From: an uncultured Muribaculaceae bacterium
Lineage (GTDB): Bacteria > Bacteroidota > Bacteroidia > Bacteroidales > Muribaculaceae
Reading direction: 5' to 3'
NCBI GenBank assembly: GCA_910584185.1
Contig: CAJTYC010000017.1
Location: 1-35,203, forward strand
DNA length: 35,203 nucleotides
The notes under the pieces are model-generated. The model saw nothing but the letters and a program-made list of their open reading frames with translations, was not told the origin of the DNA and ran no database searches. This document shows, in pieces, positions 7,561 through 15,762 of the stretch. Numbering within the stretch: the first letter of the stretch is position 1; each line of letters begins with the position of its first letter. The position numbers and the translations under genes were made by a program.

Positions 7561-7600
7561 AAAAAAGAGCCGGAAATCATTTATTCCGGCTTCTTTTTTT
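7561..7600 (-). terminator. Intrinsic terminator after the bamA-ompH cluster
   Basis: On the minus strand, GCCGGAA/TTCCGGC (7569-7575 with 7584-7590, 8-nt loop) forms a stem that is extended by A/T pairs and followed by a T run. It lies 12 bp past the stop of the ompH gene at 7612 and before murI. Confidence 0.85.
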
Positions 7601-7611
7601 GAATTCAGCTC

Positions 7612-8124
7612 TTATTTAATGCCGAGCTTGGTCTTCACGAGCGGAGTGATGTCGGTGACAGGAGCTGCGTAGTAGAAAGTGAGCTGAGGGTTGTAATCCT
7701 GGATGAGAGAATATCCGCCCTCCTTGCCTACTGACTCCACAGCTGCCTTAATCTTCTGATAGATGGGGGCAAGAAGTTCCTGCTGCATCTTGGCGAGGTC
7801 CTGCTGTGCGCTCTGCTCGAATGTCTGCACCTTGGCCTGGTAGTCCTGGAATTCGCGTGTCTTGCGTTCGCGGATGGCGGGAAGCTCATCCTCCTTCATG
7901 TTGGCGAGCTCATCATACATGCGCTTCATCTCTTCGCCGAGCTTCGCATATTCATCCTCATATTTCTTGGATGCCTCAGCCACTTTCTTCTGTGCGGCCT
8001 CAGTGTCGGGGAGTGCCTGGATCACAGTGCTTGTGTCTACGAGTCCGATCTTGAGTGTGGATTGTGCCGAAGCACTGAGCATGGGCAGTGCCAATGCTAC
8101 TGCCAGAATGATTTTCTTGAACAT
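7612..8124 (-). CDS. OmpH/Skp family periplasmic chaperone (second copy)
   Basis: Skp-like proteins are trimeric periplasmic holdases that carry unfolded outer-membrane proteins to the BAM complex. The 170-aa product has a signal peptide ending ALPMLSASA, a short beta segment containing KIGLVDTSTVIQALPD, and a long charged helical stretch (~residues 45-120) that would form the tentacle-like coiled coil. The end is beta-strand-like (YSLIQDYNPQLTFYYAAPVTDITPLVKTKLGIK). It lies 69 bp after its paralogue and just before the cluster terminator. The bamA neighbourhood supports the role. Confidence 0.92.
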   Translation of the reverse strand: MFKKIILAVALALPMLSASAQSTLKIGLVDTSTVIQALPDTEAAQKKVAEASKKYEDEYAKLGEEMKRMYDELANMKEDELPAIRERKTREFQDYQAKVQTFEQSAQQDLAKMQQELLAPIYQKIKAAVESVGKEGGYSLIQDYNPQLTFYYAAPVTDITPLVKTKLGIK

Positions 8125-8193
8125 TTTTAGTTTACGGTTATTGATTGTTTATTATTATCGGTTAGTCATCTCAAATCATCTCGGGTTATACCT

Positions 8194-8709
8194 TTATTTC
8201 GAATAGCCGAGTTTGGCGAGCACCTCATTGCTTACATCGATACGCGGCGATGCAAACACTATGCTCTGCGACGATGCACGGTCGAATATCGTCTGATACC
8301 CTTTCTCCTCCGCCACTGCCTTTACAGCATTGTATACATCCTCCTGTATCGGCTTCATGAGTGACTGGCGTTTCTTGTAGAGCTCGCCCTCCGGGCCGAA
8401 GTATTTGTAGCGCAGGTCAGTGGCCTCTTTCTCCTTGGTCACTATCTCCTCTTCGCGTTTCTTTTTCTGGTCATCGGTCAGAAACACCATGTCGGCCTGA
8501 TAGTTCTTATACATTGTCTCAGCCTCCTTGGTCACTTCGTTCACTTCTTTCTCCCAGCGCAGGCTCACCTGGTTGAGTTGCTCGTTGGCCATCTCATAAG
8601 CCGGCACGTTGCGGAGTATGTATTCCATGTCGACAAGCGCATACTTCTGCGCTGAGGCCGACAGAGTGGCTATCAAGGCCACTGCCATTGTGATCAGTAT
8701 CTTTTTCAT
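8194..8709 (-). CDS. OmpH/Skp family periplasmic chaperone (first copy)
   Basis: The 171-aa product has a signal peptide (MKKILITMAVALIATLSASA) followed by KYALVDMEYILRNVPAYEMA, the Skp/OmpH opening motif. A long Lys/Glu-rich coiled coil comes next, then the closing strand region (IFDRASSQSIVFASPRIDVSNEVLAKLGY). It is clearly diverged from the second copy at 7612, so the pair is an old duplication rather than a recent one. It lies 171 bp downstream of bamA; the gap contains a hairpin (8727-8749), so partial attenuation or separate initiation is possible. Confidence 0.92.
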   Translation of the reverse strand: MKKILITMAVALIATLSASAQKYALVDMEYILRNVPAYEMANEQLNQVSLRWEKEVNEVTKEAETMYKNYQADMVFLTDDQKKKREEEIVTKEKEATDLRYKYFGPEGELYKKRQSLMKPIQEDVYNAVKAVAEEKGYQTIFDRASSQSIVFASPRIDVSNEVLAKLGYSK

Positions 8710-8726
8710 CTGTTCTCTTTTTTGAA

Positions 8727-8749
8727 GCGGTGATTTTTTAAGTCACCGC
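8727..8749. promoter_or_regulatory. Hairpin between bamA and ompH
   Basis: GCGGTGA (8727-8733) and TCACCGC (8743-8749) form a perfect 7-bp stem with a 9-nt loop, 17 bp upstream of the first ompH start. No T run follows on the minus strand, so it is not a clear intrinsic terminator. It may be an mRNA processing or attenuation element. Confidence 0.45.
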
Positions 8750-8880
8750 CATGTTTTTCCTTAACTTGTTATGTATTTAAGACACACCGCCAAGTTTAAA
8801 GTTTATGTCTGAATCCTGAATAATTGTTAACAACGCGTCTTGACAGACGTGAAGCGAGATGTATCGGGGAGTCGACTGCA

Positions 8881-11544
8881 TCAGAATTCCTGACCGAGCA
8901 CGAAGTGGATCTGGCTTCCACCCTTGCGTCCCCACACCTTGTCGAAACCGTAGGCCCAGTCGATGCCGAGGAATCCGAGAATCGAGAGGTATACACGTGC
9001 ACCCACACCGGCACTTCGTTTCAGGTTGAAGGGGGAGAAGTCGCTCACTGAAGTCCAACAGTTACCGGCCTCTGCAAACGCAATAGCGTAGATGGTGGTG
9101 CTGGGTTGCAGCAGGAAGGGGAAGTGCAGCTCGAATGTGAACTTGCCGTAAGCATAACCCTCATAACCGTTGGGGGTGAACTGGCCGTTCTCATAACCGC
9201 GCATAGCGATCGTCTCGGTGGCATAGGTGTAACTTCCGCTCATACCGTCGCCGCCGAAATAGAATGTCTCAAACGGGGTCTTGATGTGTCGGTTCCAGCT
9301 GCCGAGCAGACCGAAGTCGGCGCGTGTCATGAGCACGAGTGTCCATTTGCCGTCGGGGTCGGTGAGTGGGGTGAAGGTCTTGCTCTTGAAGCGGAGTTTC
9401 CAGTATTCTATCCAGCGGTAGAGCTGCGAACGAGCTGCCTCGCGGCTATCGGTGTTGGTGTTGCTGTAGCTTGCAAGCTCCGAAAGTTTCTTCCAATCCT
9501 TGTGGCCGAACAGGTTTGCCGGTGGTGTCACGGTCAGGTCGATTGAGAATTGTGAGCCACGGCGTGTGTAGATCGGGTTGTCGATGCTCGAGCGCGACAG
9601 CGTCAGACCGAGCGTCAAGGCGTTGGATGTGCCGTTGCGCATGTAGTAGAGGTAATCCCAGTCTTTCAGGTAGTACCAGCGGTAGCCGAGTGTGGCCTGG
9701 AACTGGAAGTAGTCGTCAGGCCAGCTCAGGCGCGTGCCGAAGCCCACGCTTGCGCCAAACATCTGGAGCACCTTGTTGGGGTCGTATGCGTTCTGATATG
9801 CGTAGTCGCCCGAATAGTTGGTGTTGTAGCTGTACTGGTTGTAGAGGGCGTTCTGATATGCGTTCTGCCAGATGCTGTTGTAGAACTGCGAGTTGATACC
9901 GGTGGAGCGGCTGAAGTCGAGCGACACTCCGAGTGAGTTGGGGCGGTTGCCGCCGATCCATGGGTCGAAGAACGATATGGAGTAACTCTGGTAATACTTG
10001 GCGTTGGTCTGGGCCGAGATGGAGAATGTCTGGCCGTCGCCGCGCGGTATTATGCCCTTGTAGCTCTTCGGGTTGAAGAGGTTCTTCATCGAGAAGTTGG
10101 AGAATGATAGTGCCACCTGGCCTGTTAGACCGGTCTGGCCCCAACCGAACGAGAGCTGCACCTTGTCGTTGGCCTTCGACTCGAGGTTGAACACTATGTC
10201 CACGGTGCCGTCGTTTTCGTTAGGCTCGGGGCGGATGTCCATGTTCTCAGGGTTGAAGTGGCCACCGGCTGCAATCTCGCGGGCTGAACGCATCAGGTCG
10301 CTCTTGGAGAATAGCTCACCCGGACGCACACGCAGCTCACGGCGTATCACCTTCTCATAGAGCTGGTCGTTGCCGTTGATAATCACTCGGTTGATTCGGG
10401 CTTGCGGACCTTCGATGACGCGCATCTGCAGCGCGATGCTGTCTCCCTCCACTCGCTCCTCTATCGGCACGAGCTGGAAGAAGAGGTAGCCGTTGTCTTG
10501 ATAGAGCGACGACACGCCATCTTCATCTTCCTGTGTGCGTTTGTTGAGATATTTCTGGTTGTATACGTCACCCGGATACATGCCGAGCAGCGTGTTGAGT
10601 GTCTCGGTGGGATATACGGTGTTGCCCACCCAGTTTATGTCGGAGATGTAGTAACGCTTGCCCTCGTCGACTGTGAGGAACACATCCACGTTGCCTTCGT
10701 CATATTTGGCCACAGAGTCCTTTACAATCTTGGCGTCGCGATAACCGAGCTCGTTATATTTCTCTATGATGCGGTTGAGGTCGTCCTCGAAGTCGCGCTC
10801 CACATATTTCTTCTGGCTGAAGAGCTTGAGCAGGTCGTTTTTCTCGCTGGTCTTCTTCATGGTGCGCTTGATCTTGCGGTCGGAGAGCACCTTGTTGCCG
10901 TCGATATATATCTTGTGCACCTTGACCTTGGTGTTGCGGTTTATGCGCACGTCGAGTATCACCTGGTTCTCTTTGGAAAGGTCAGGCTGCTGCACTATCT
11001 TGACTTCGGCGTTCTTGAAGCCTTTCTTGGCGTAGTATTCCTCGATAATCTGCTTGGCGCGGGCCACGATGTTGGGCGTGAGCTGCTGGCCCGACACCAT
11101 GCCGAGCCGCTCGGTGAGGTCTTTCTTCTCGCTGCCCTTCACTCCGCTGAACTTAATCTCCGACATGCGGGGCTGGCGTTGGAGCTCTATCTCAAGCCAT
11201 ATCTTATTGCCCGCTATCTTCTCGGCGTTGATTTCAACCTTGGAGTAAAGGCCCTGACGCCAGAAACGCTTCACGGCATCTGTGATTTCCTGTCCCGGAA
11301 TATCGATGTTGTCGCCAATCGAGAGGCCTGAGAAGCCAATCACGAGATACTCGTCAGATTCGGGTATGCCCTTCACCTTTATGCCGGCTATCTCATATTG
11401 TTTCGGGATAGGGGAGTATATGATGTCGGGATTGTAGACAGTGTCGACCGGAGCGGTGGGAATGTCGAGTTTTAAGTCGAGAGCCGCCGCCTGCAGTGCG
11501 GGCAGTGCCAATAAAGTCAGAAATATTTTAGAGATATGTTTCAT
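8881..11544 (-). CDS. bamA: Outer membrane protein assembly factor BamA
   Basis: BamA folds and inserts beta-barrel proteins into the outer membrane. The 887-aa product has a signal peptide (~1-20), a string of POTRA domains (~50-430, for example IKVKGIPESDEYLVIGFSGL and VHKIYIDGNKVLSDRKIKR), and a 16-strand barrel from ~440 to the end. The barrel carries the MRGY signature near residue 780 (canonical VRGF/Y of loop 6) and ends in phenylalanine, as outer-membrane barrels do. An Asn/Tyr/Gln-rich insertion lies in the barrel near residues 555-590, probably an extracellular loop. The start codon overlaps the uppS stop by 4 bp, indicating translational coupling. The length is at the long side for the family. 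Confidence 0.96.
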   Translation of the reverse strand: MKHISKIFLTLLALPALQAAALDLKLDIPTAPVDTVYNPDIIYSPIPKQYEIAGIKVKGIPESDEYLVIGFSGLSIGDNIDIPGQEITDAVKRFWRQGLYSKVEINAEKIAGNKIWLEIELQRQPRMSEIKFSGVKGSEKKDLTERLGMVSGQQLTPNIVARAKQIIEEYYAKKGFKNAEVKIVQQPDLSKENQVILDVRINRNTKVKVHKIYIDGNKVLSDRKIKRTMKKTSEKNDLLKLFSQKKYVERDFEDDLNRIIEKYNELGYRDAKIVKDSVAKYDEGNVDVFLTVDEGKRYYISDINWVGNTVYPTETLNTLLGMYPGDVYNQKYLNKRTQEDEDGVSSLYQDNGYLFFQLVPIEERVEGDSIALQMRVIEGPQARINRVIINGNDQLYEKVIRRELRVRPGELFSKSDLMRSAREIAAGGHFNPENMDIRPEPNENDGTVDIVFNLESKANDKVQLSFGWGQTGLTGQVALSFSNFSMKNLFNPKSYKGIIPRGDGQTFSISAQTNAKYYQSYSISFFDPWIGGNRPNSLGVSLDFSRSTGINSQFYNSIWQNAYQNALYNQYSYNTNYSGDYAYQNAYDPNKVLQMFGASVGFGTRLSWPDDYFQFQATLGYRWYYLKDWDYLYYMRNGTSNALTLGLTLSRSSIDNPIYTRRGSQFSIDLTVTPPANLFGHKDWKKLSELASYSNTNTDSREAARSQLYRWIEYWKLRFKSKTFTPLTDPDGKWTLVLMTRADFGLLGSWNRHIKTPFETFYFGGDGMSGSYTYATETIAMRGYENGQFTPNGYEGYAYGKFTFELHFPFLLQPSTTIYAIAFAEAGNCWTSVSDFSPFNLKRSAGVGARVYLSILGFLGIDWAYGFDKVWGRKGGSQIHFVLGQEF

Positions 11545-12287
11545 AAGATGCTTTCGTTCTTAACCTGATCGGAAGTTTTGCCAAATCGGCGTTCGCGGTT
11601 GCGAAACTCCTCGATGGCCTCAATCAAGTGGGAAGGTCCGAAGTCGGGCCAGAGTACGGGCGTAAAATAAAGTTCGCTGTATGCTATCTGCCAGAGCAGG
11701 AAGTTGCTTATGCGAAGTTCGCCGCCGGTGCGTATAAGCAGGTCTGGGTCGGGCATTCCGGCTGTGGCGAGGTGCGAGTCAATAGTCAGCTCGTCGATAT
11801 CTTCGGGTGCCAATGTGCCGGCTTTCGCTTCTGCAGCAATGCGGCGCACGGCCTGGGTCAGCTCCCAGCGCGAGGAGTAGCTGAGACAGAGGTTGAGGTT
11901 GAGGCCGGTGCAATGCTCGGTGGCCTTGCGCCCCTCTTCAAGGTCTGCACGCACTTCGGCGGGAAGACGGTCAATGTCACCAAGGAGGTTGATGTGTACA
12001 TTGTTGGCAACGAGTTCCGGTGTCTCCTTGCGTATTGCCGAGCCTATGAGGTGCATCAGGGTGTCGACTTCAGCGGCCGGACGGTTCCAGTTCTCGGTGG
12101 AGAATGCGTATAGCGTCAGGTATTTCACCCCCAAGTCGGAGGCCGCCTTGGTGATGGAGTTGACACTGTTGACGCCTTCGGCGTGCCCCTCGCTGCGCCC
12201 GCGCAGGCGTTCGCGGGCCCATCGCCCGTTGCCGTCCATGATGATTGCTATGTGACGCGGCGTGCCGCTGCAACCTTTTTCCTGCAT
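11541..12287 (-). CDS. uppS: Isoprenyl transferase (undecaprenyl diphosphate synthase)
   Basis: This cis-prenyltransferase extends farnesyl diphosphate with isopentenyl diphosphate to make the C55 lipid carrier for peptidoglycan and surface glycans. The 248-aa protein shows the family's conserved blocks: IIMDGNGRWA with the catalytic aspartate near the N-terminus, YAFSTENWNRP in the middle, and LLIRTGGELRISNFLLWQ plus SELYFTPVLWPDF near the C-terminus. It is coupled to bamA by an ATGA overlap and preceded at 23 bp by DUF6089. This is the usual Bacteroidetes arrangement, joining lipid carrier synthesis to outer-membrane assembly. Confidence 0.96.
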   Translation of the reverse strand: MQEKGCSGTPRHIAIIMDGNGRWARERLRGRSEGHAEGVNSVNSITKAASDLGVKYLTLYAFSTENWNRPAAEVDTLMHLIGSAIRKETPELVANNVHINLLGDIDRLPAEVRADLEEGRKATEHCTGLNLNLCLSYSSRWELTQAVRRIAAEAKAGTLAPEDIDELTIDSHLATAGMPDPDLLIRTGGELRISNFLLWQIAYSELYFTPVLWPDFGPSHLIEAIEEFRNRERRFGKTSDQVKNESIL

Positions 12288-12310
12288 TGTCAGTTTAGTT
12301 GTTTAGTTTT

Positions 12311-12997
12311 TCAGTCTTTATAATGACACACGGCACAGCGCTTGCTGAATTCGTAAGTCACGGTGAGCGTCAACGTGCTGTACCAGTCGGTATTTTTCAT
12401 GAAGTCGCTCTTTATGCCGAGGGGGTCGGAGAGTGAGGCCCCGTCGAGTTTGTCAGTGAATGTCTTCTTCATCAGGAACTCCAGCCCGAGGTTCCATCGC
12501 AGTGCCGGCTTGAACTTGAAGCCTATGCCGAGCGGTATGGTGAATGCCGCGCCCCCTTTTTTGTCGGCACTCCACGCCGTGAGGCTCAGCCCGGCGGTGA
12601 TGTAGGGAGTCCAGCGTTTCAGCCGGCGGTATGTCTCACCCATGCCGTAGTTGAAGAAGTGGAACTCAAACATCTCGCCAAGTTCGTAAAACGTGGTGTT
12701 GAACTTGAAGTTCTGGCCGTCGGGCATCACGTTGTCCATCTGCGATGTGTCGCCGCTGAGCGTGCCGACGAAGAAGTTTGTCTTCAGGTTGATGCGTGGG
12801 TTCCAGATGTAGCGAAACAGCAATTCGCCCGTCCACCCGGGGTTCTGGTAGAGGTTGGCCGAGTTGGCGTCGCCGAGGTAGCCGGTCATGCCGAAGCCGG
12901 CACCGATGCTGAATCGGTAGTCTTCTTGCGCCGCTGCCTTATGAAGAGGAAGCAGCGCAAGAATAATGATTGTCAATATTTTAGAGAGTCTTCTCAA
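12311..12997 (-). CDS. DUF6089 family outer-membrane beta-barrel protein
   Basis: The 228-aa product has a signal peptide (ending PLHKAAAQ) and then an alternating hydrophobic pattern typical of a small 8-stranded barrel: YRFSIGAGFGMTGYLGD, WTGELLFRYIWNPRINLKTNFF, YELGEMFEFHFFNYG, WTPYITAGLSLTAW. DUF6089 proteins recur directly upstream of uppS-bamA in Bacteroidetes. A role in envelope assembly is therefore plausible but is inferred from position only. Unlike most barrels it ends in a hydrophilic tail (AVCHYKD). The next gene upstream is a DUF6242 lipoprotein. Confidence 0.85.
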   Translation of the reverse strand: MRRLSKILTIIILALLPLHKAAAQEDYRFSIGAGFGMTGYLGDANSANLYQNPGWTGELLFRYIWNPRINLKTNFFVGTLSGDTSQMDNVMPDGQNFKFNTTFYELGEMFEFHFFNYGMGETYRRLKRWTPYITAGLSLTAWSADKKGGAAFTIPLGIGFKFKPALRWNLGLEFLMKKTFTDKLDGASLSDPLGIKSDFMKNTDWYSTLTLTVTYEFSKRCAVCHYKD

Positions 12998-13020
12998 TTA
13001 TGTCTGTTTGGGTAATGTGT

Positions 13021-13045
13021 ACTGACACAACCCGGGTGTGTCAGT
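13021..13045. promoter_or_regulatory. Intergenic hairpin between DUF6242 and DUF6089 genes
   Basis: ACTGACACA (13021-13029) pairs perfectly with TGTGTCAGT (13037-13045) around a 7-nt loop. It lies 7 bp downstream of the DUF6242 stop. There is no T run on the minus strand, so it could be a processing site or a weak terminator. Confidence 0.5.
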
Positions 13046-13052
13046 CAGATTG

Positions 13053-14552
13053 TCAGATTATGGGTGTGAATGTGAGTCTTGACAGCACTCCGCGCCATAT
13101 GGTGTTGTGGAGTGTGCCGTCGGGGGCGTAGCCGCCGAAGAGATATATGTACGGGCAACCCCAGCGTATCACATCTCCATCAAGCTCATAGTCAGAGCGG
13201 GTGGAGATTCTACGCTGAATTTTCCAGGCATCCGAGAGGTTGGCTTGCATGTCGGTCTCCGACACCACATTGTCGCACTCGGTCATGGCCGGAATTGTCT
13301 CCGGAAGCTGTAGGCTCGCTGCCCCTCGCGCCCAGTTAACTCCGTTGTCGTATGATATGTAGACAGTGCGGTTGAACTTGCCGTCGGCCATGCGTCCCCC
13401 CACAAGCATCCATACGCTGTATTTGAGCATGGCGTTGCTTTGGGCCGAAGGACGGAAGTTGTAGTATGGTATCACCGATGCACCCTCAAGTTTCGGCACG
13501 CCTCCACTGCTTAGCATTATCCAGTTGGTGCCGTCGAATGCCCATGTGGCGGCTGTGAGATTTCCGGCTGCTGTGCGGCCTCCTACAAAGAAAGCCACCG
13601 GCGAGAGTGTCCATTTGTTGGTGAGTGTCACAAAATTGGAGGCTCCCGACACAGGGAAGTCGTCGGGCACCTGCTCTTCAGCGAGATTCACCCTTGGATA
13701 TTGCGCGAATTTACGCACTCCGGATTGCTCAGTGACTCCTACAACCGTCTCTCCGTAAGTGCCTATCAGTGTCACCCATCCGGAAGCTGCCATTTGCCAT
13801 GTAGCCCCTAAGTCGCGTGTCTCATAAAGATCCCCTTGGTCTGAGAGCATGAATATCGAAGAGGATGTGGCTGTCATTGTCTTGATTTGCGGCACGAAAG
13901 GAATCGTGATTGCGCTTCTTGTCCAATTGTCGGTTGCCGGAGATTCGGTTGTGGCAATGGTGTATGTGTTGTCGCTCTCCTCTATCATGGTCACGACATT
14001 GTCGCCCATGGTCACCGTCTTCTGGCGCTTGGGGTTGGCAAGACGCGAGGGGAGTTTGCGCTCTGCTGTCTCGCTCCAGTATAGCGAGTCAGTCTCCATC
14101 TGATGCACATTCACCTTGATACGATAGCTTGTGCCGATTTTGTTGTCGTCTGCTTTCACATGCAGGGTCACGTTGCCGGTGAAGTCTATTGAGTCGGTGG
14201 GATTTTTCTTATAGTCTATCTCGCCTGTACGTGTAGTGCCTCCCTCCATGACTATCTTGGCCTCGCTCACGGAGCCTTGAAATGTGATTGTGGCTACCAC
14301 TTTGCTGATGTCGGTGCCCTTGCGCAGGGAGTCTGCATTGAAAATCAGACCCTTGTTGAGGTCGATGGAGAAATATACTGAGTCGAGTTCCTGGTTGCCG
14401 AGGTTTGACTTGAGTTTGAATGCCGTCACCGCAAGGTTGACGGGAGCCAGGTACATGTCAGAATCCTTCTTCTCGTTGCACGAAGAGAGCGTAGCCGCAC
14501 CCGTAATCAGGCCGGCCAGCACCATGGCAGATAGTCTATTTAGATGTTTCAC
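13053..14552 (-). CDS. DUF6242 domain lipoprotein
   Basis: The 499-aa product begins with a lipoprotein signal peptide (LITGAATLSSC, lipidated Cys25). The mature N-terminal ~120 residues fit the DUF6242 pattern (LDSVYFSIDLNKGLIFNADSLRKGTDIS, then VVATITFQG), an Ig-like domain. The remainder (~residues 175-490) shows repeated short strands with Trp/Gly pairs (SDQGDLYETRDLGATWQMA, VSYDNGVNW-like, YLFGGYAPDGTLHNTIWRG), as in sialidase/Kelch-like beta-propellers. It should be anchored in the outer membrane; its ligand is unknown. It has a ~110-nt leader with a candidate -7 box. Confidence 0.82.
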   Translation of the reverse strand: MKHLNRLSAMVLAGLITGAATLSSCNEKKDSDMYLAPVNLAVTAFKLKSNLGNQELDSVYFSIDLNKGLIFNADSLRKGTDISKVVATITFQGSVSEAKIVMEGGTTRTGEIDYKKNPTDSIDFTGNVTLHVKADDNKIGTSYRIKVNVHQMETDSLYWSETAERKLPSRLANPKRQKTVTMGDNVVTMIEESDNTYTIATTESPATDNWTRSAITIPFVPQIKTMTATSSSIFMLSDQGDLYETRDLGATWQMAASGWVTLIGTYGETVVGVTEQSGVRKFAQYPRVNLAEEQVPDDFPVSGASNFVTLTNKWTLSPVAFFVGGRTAAGNLTAATWAFDGTNWIMLSSGGVPKLEGASVIPYYNFRPSAQSNAMLKYSVWMLVGGRMADGKFNRTVYISYDNGVNWARGAASLQLPETIPAMTECDNVVSETDMQANLSDAWKIQRRISTRSDYELDGDVIRWGCPYIYLFGGYAPDGTLHNTIWRGVLSRLTFTPII

Positions 14553-14588
14553 TTTTTCTAAAACGTTCTGTATTAGCTTTATGTAGTG

Positions 14589-14674
14589 TTGCTCACCGCG
14601 AGCTTACAGCATGTGAGATGTAGGTTCGGTGGTGAGTAAGATGCAATTCATGCACTTTTCAACTTGCAAATTTA
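14589..14674 (-). promoter_or_regulatory. Candidate promoter and leader hairpin of the DUF6242 gene
   Basis: On the minus strand TAAATTTG (14667-14674) matches the -7 consensus; no TTTG is seen at the expected -33 distance. Downstream in the leader, TTGCTCACC (14589-14597) and GGTGAGTAA (14631-14639) can form a 9-bp stem with one G.U pair. The rest of the 14553-14731 gap is AT-rich and holds nothing else I can name. Confidence 0.4.
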
Positions 14675-14731
14675 GCATTTTACGGCGAAATTGTCGCTAT
14701 AAATACATTAGAAAATGTTTTTTAAATAATT

Positions 14732-15640
14732 TTAATAGTATATTGGCCGGCTTTTTTGCTCCACTCTTATGCGGTCGTAAAGGTTGGCGGCGATGAAGCT
14801 GTCGATAAGTTTGCGGCCCCCCTCCACCATAATCGATGTGATGCCGTACTTATCGAAAAGCAGGTGCATGTTTTCGGCAAGTGGCAGGCCGGGGTCGAGC
14901 AGTATCGGTTGCCGGTCGAATACTTTCAGGTTTGCGCGAATGTCGCGGTCGTTGAGTCTCGGTGAGTCGAAAATCACGGGGCGTGGGGAGTTGCCGGGCC
15001 AAAGGCGTGTGGTGAGCGAGGGGTTGTCGCTGAGCAGTGTGTTGGTGCCGACCATTATCACATCGCACAAGGCTCTCTCGGCGTGCATCATCGTGGCGGT
15101 GACCGGAGAGGAAATCTGAAGGGGGCAGCCGTCGGTGCTTGCCATGCGTCCATACTCATCTTCTGCCCATTTCAGGAGTATCCATGGGCGTTTCAGTGTC
15201 TGGGCGGTGAAGAACCGAACGTTAATGTCGCGGCACTCTTCATACAGGCAGTTTTCGGTGACCTCGATGCCGGCCTCGCGCAGCATGGCGATGCCGCGCC
15301 CCGCCACTTTCGGGTTAGGGTCGCCGCAGCCTGTCACCACGCGTCGGAAGCCGGTCTGCCGCAGTAGCAGAGCGCAAGGGGGTGTCTTGCCATAATGTGA
15401 GCATGGCTCAAGGGTGACGTATATGGTGCTTTGTGGCAGCAGGTGCTTGTCGCTCTCTGCCACGGAGGCAACTGCATTCACCTCTGCGTGCGGGCCGCCG
15501 TACTTGCGGTGCCAGCCTTCACCGATGATACGCCCGTCGTCCGATACAATCACGGCTCCCACCATAGGGTTGGGAGAAACATGACCGGCTCCATAGGCGG
15601 CGAGCTGAAGTGCCCGCTTCATATATATTGCGTTATCCAT
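14732..15640 (-). CDS. ribD: Riboflavin biosynthesis protein RibD (deaminase/reductase)
   Basis: RibD carries out two steps of riboflavin synthesis: deamination of the diaminopyrimidine product of GTP cyclohydrolase II, then NADPH-dependent side-chain reduction. The N-terminal deaminase domain has its zinc site: HAEVNAV (His51, Glu53) and EPCSHYGKTPPC (Cys80, Cys89). The reductase domain follows (WILLKWAEDEYGRMAS, then VGTNTLLSDNPSLTTR). At 302 aa it is shorter than the ~360-370 aa of well-known RibD proteins. The shortfall is at the C-terminus, which stops at NLYDRIRVEQKSRPIYY before the usual last strands. Other riboflavin genes are not adjacent. A 7-bp repeat array lies just upstream. Confidence 0.93.
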   Translation of the reverse strand: MDNAIYMKRALQLAAYGAGHVSPNPMVGAVIVSDDGRIIGEGWHRKYGGPHAEVNAVASVAESDKHLLPQSTIYVTLEPCSHYGKTPPCALLLRQTGFRRVVTGCGDPNPKVAGRGIAMLREAGIEVTENCLYEECRDINVRFFTAQTLKRPWILLKWAEDEYGRMASTDGCPLQISSPVTATMMHAERALCDVIMVGTNTLLSDNPSLTTRLWPGNSPRPVIFDSPRLNDRDIRANLKVFDRQPILLDPGLPLAENMHLLFDKYGITSIMVEGGRKLIDSFIAANLYDRIRVEQKSRPIYY

Positions 15641-15652
15641 AACTTCTTTAAT

Positions 15653-15715
15653 GAATAATGAATAGTGAATAATGAATAGTGAATAGTGAATAATTAATAG
15701 TGAATAATGAATAAC
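15653..15715. repeat. Nine-unit 7-bp tandem array between the DUF4421-like gene and ribD
   Basis: Nine units alternate mainly between GAATAAT and GAATAGT, with TAATAGT and GAATAAC variants. The array fills the gap between the ribD start (15640) and a partly complementary arm ending at 15760. Confidence 0.88.
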
Positions 15716-15760
15716 TGTCGCTAAGCAAAATTATTAATTATTCACTATTAATTATTAATT
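15685..15760. terminator. Long inverted repeat 3' of the DUF4421-like gene
   Basis: The last repeat units (15685-15715) pair with 15730-15760 over 31 positions with few mismatches, including a perfect 17-bp core (15692-15708 with 15737-15753). The loop is 14 nt. It lies 2 bp beyond the stop codon at 15763, so it would fold in the 3' end of the mltG/DUF4421 transcript and may act as a terminator or 3' stabiliser. It is almost entirely A/T. Confidence 0.6.
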
Positions 15761-15762
15761 GA

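Noticed and set aside
10402..11331. 309-aa plus-strand open frame opposite bamA
   Set aside because: The Val/Leu/His-rich composition follows from the reverse reading of bamA codons; bamA is unambiguous on the other strand.
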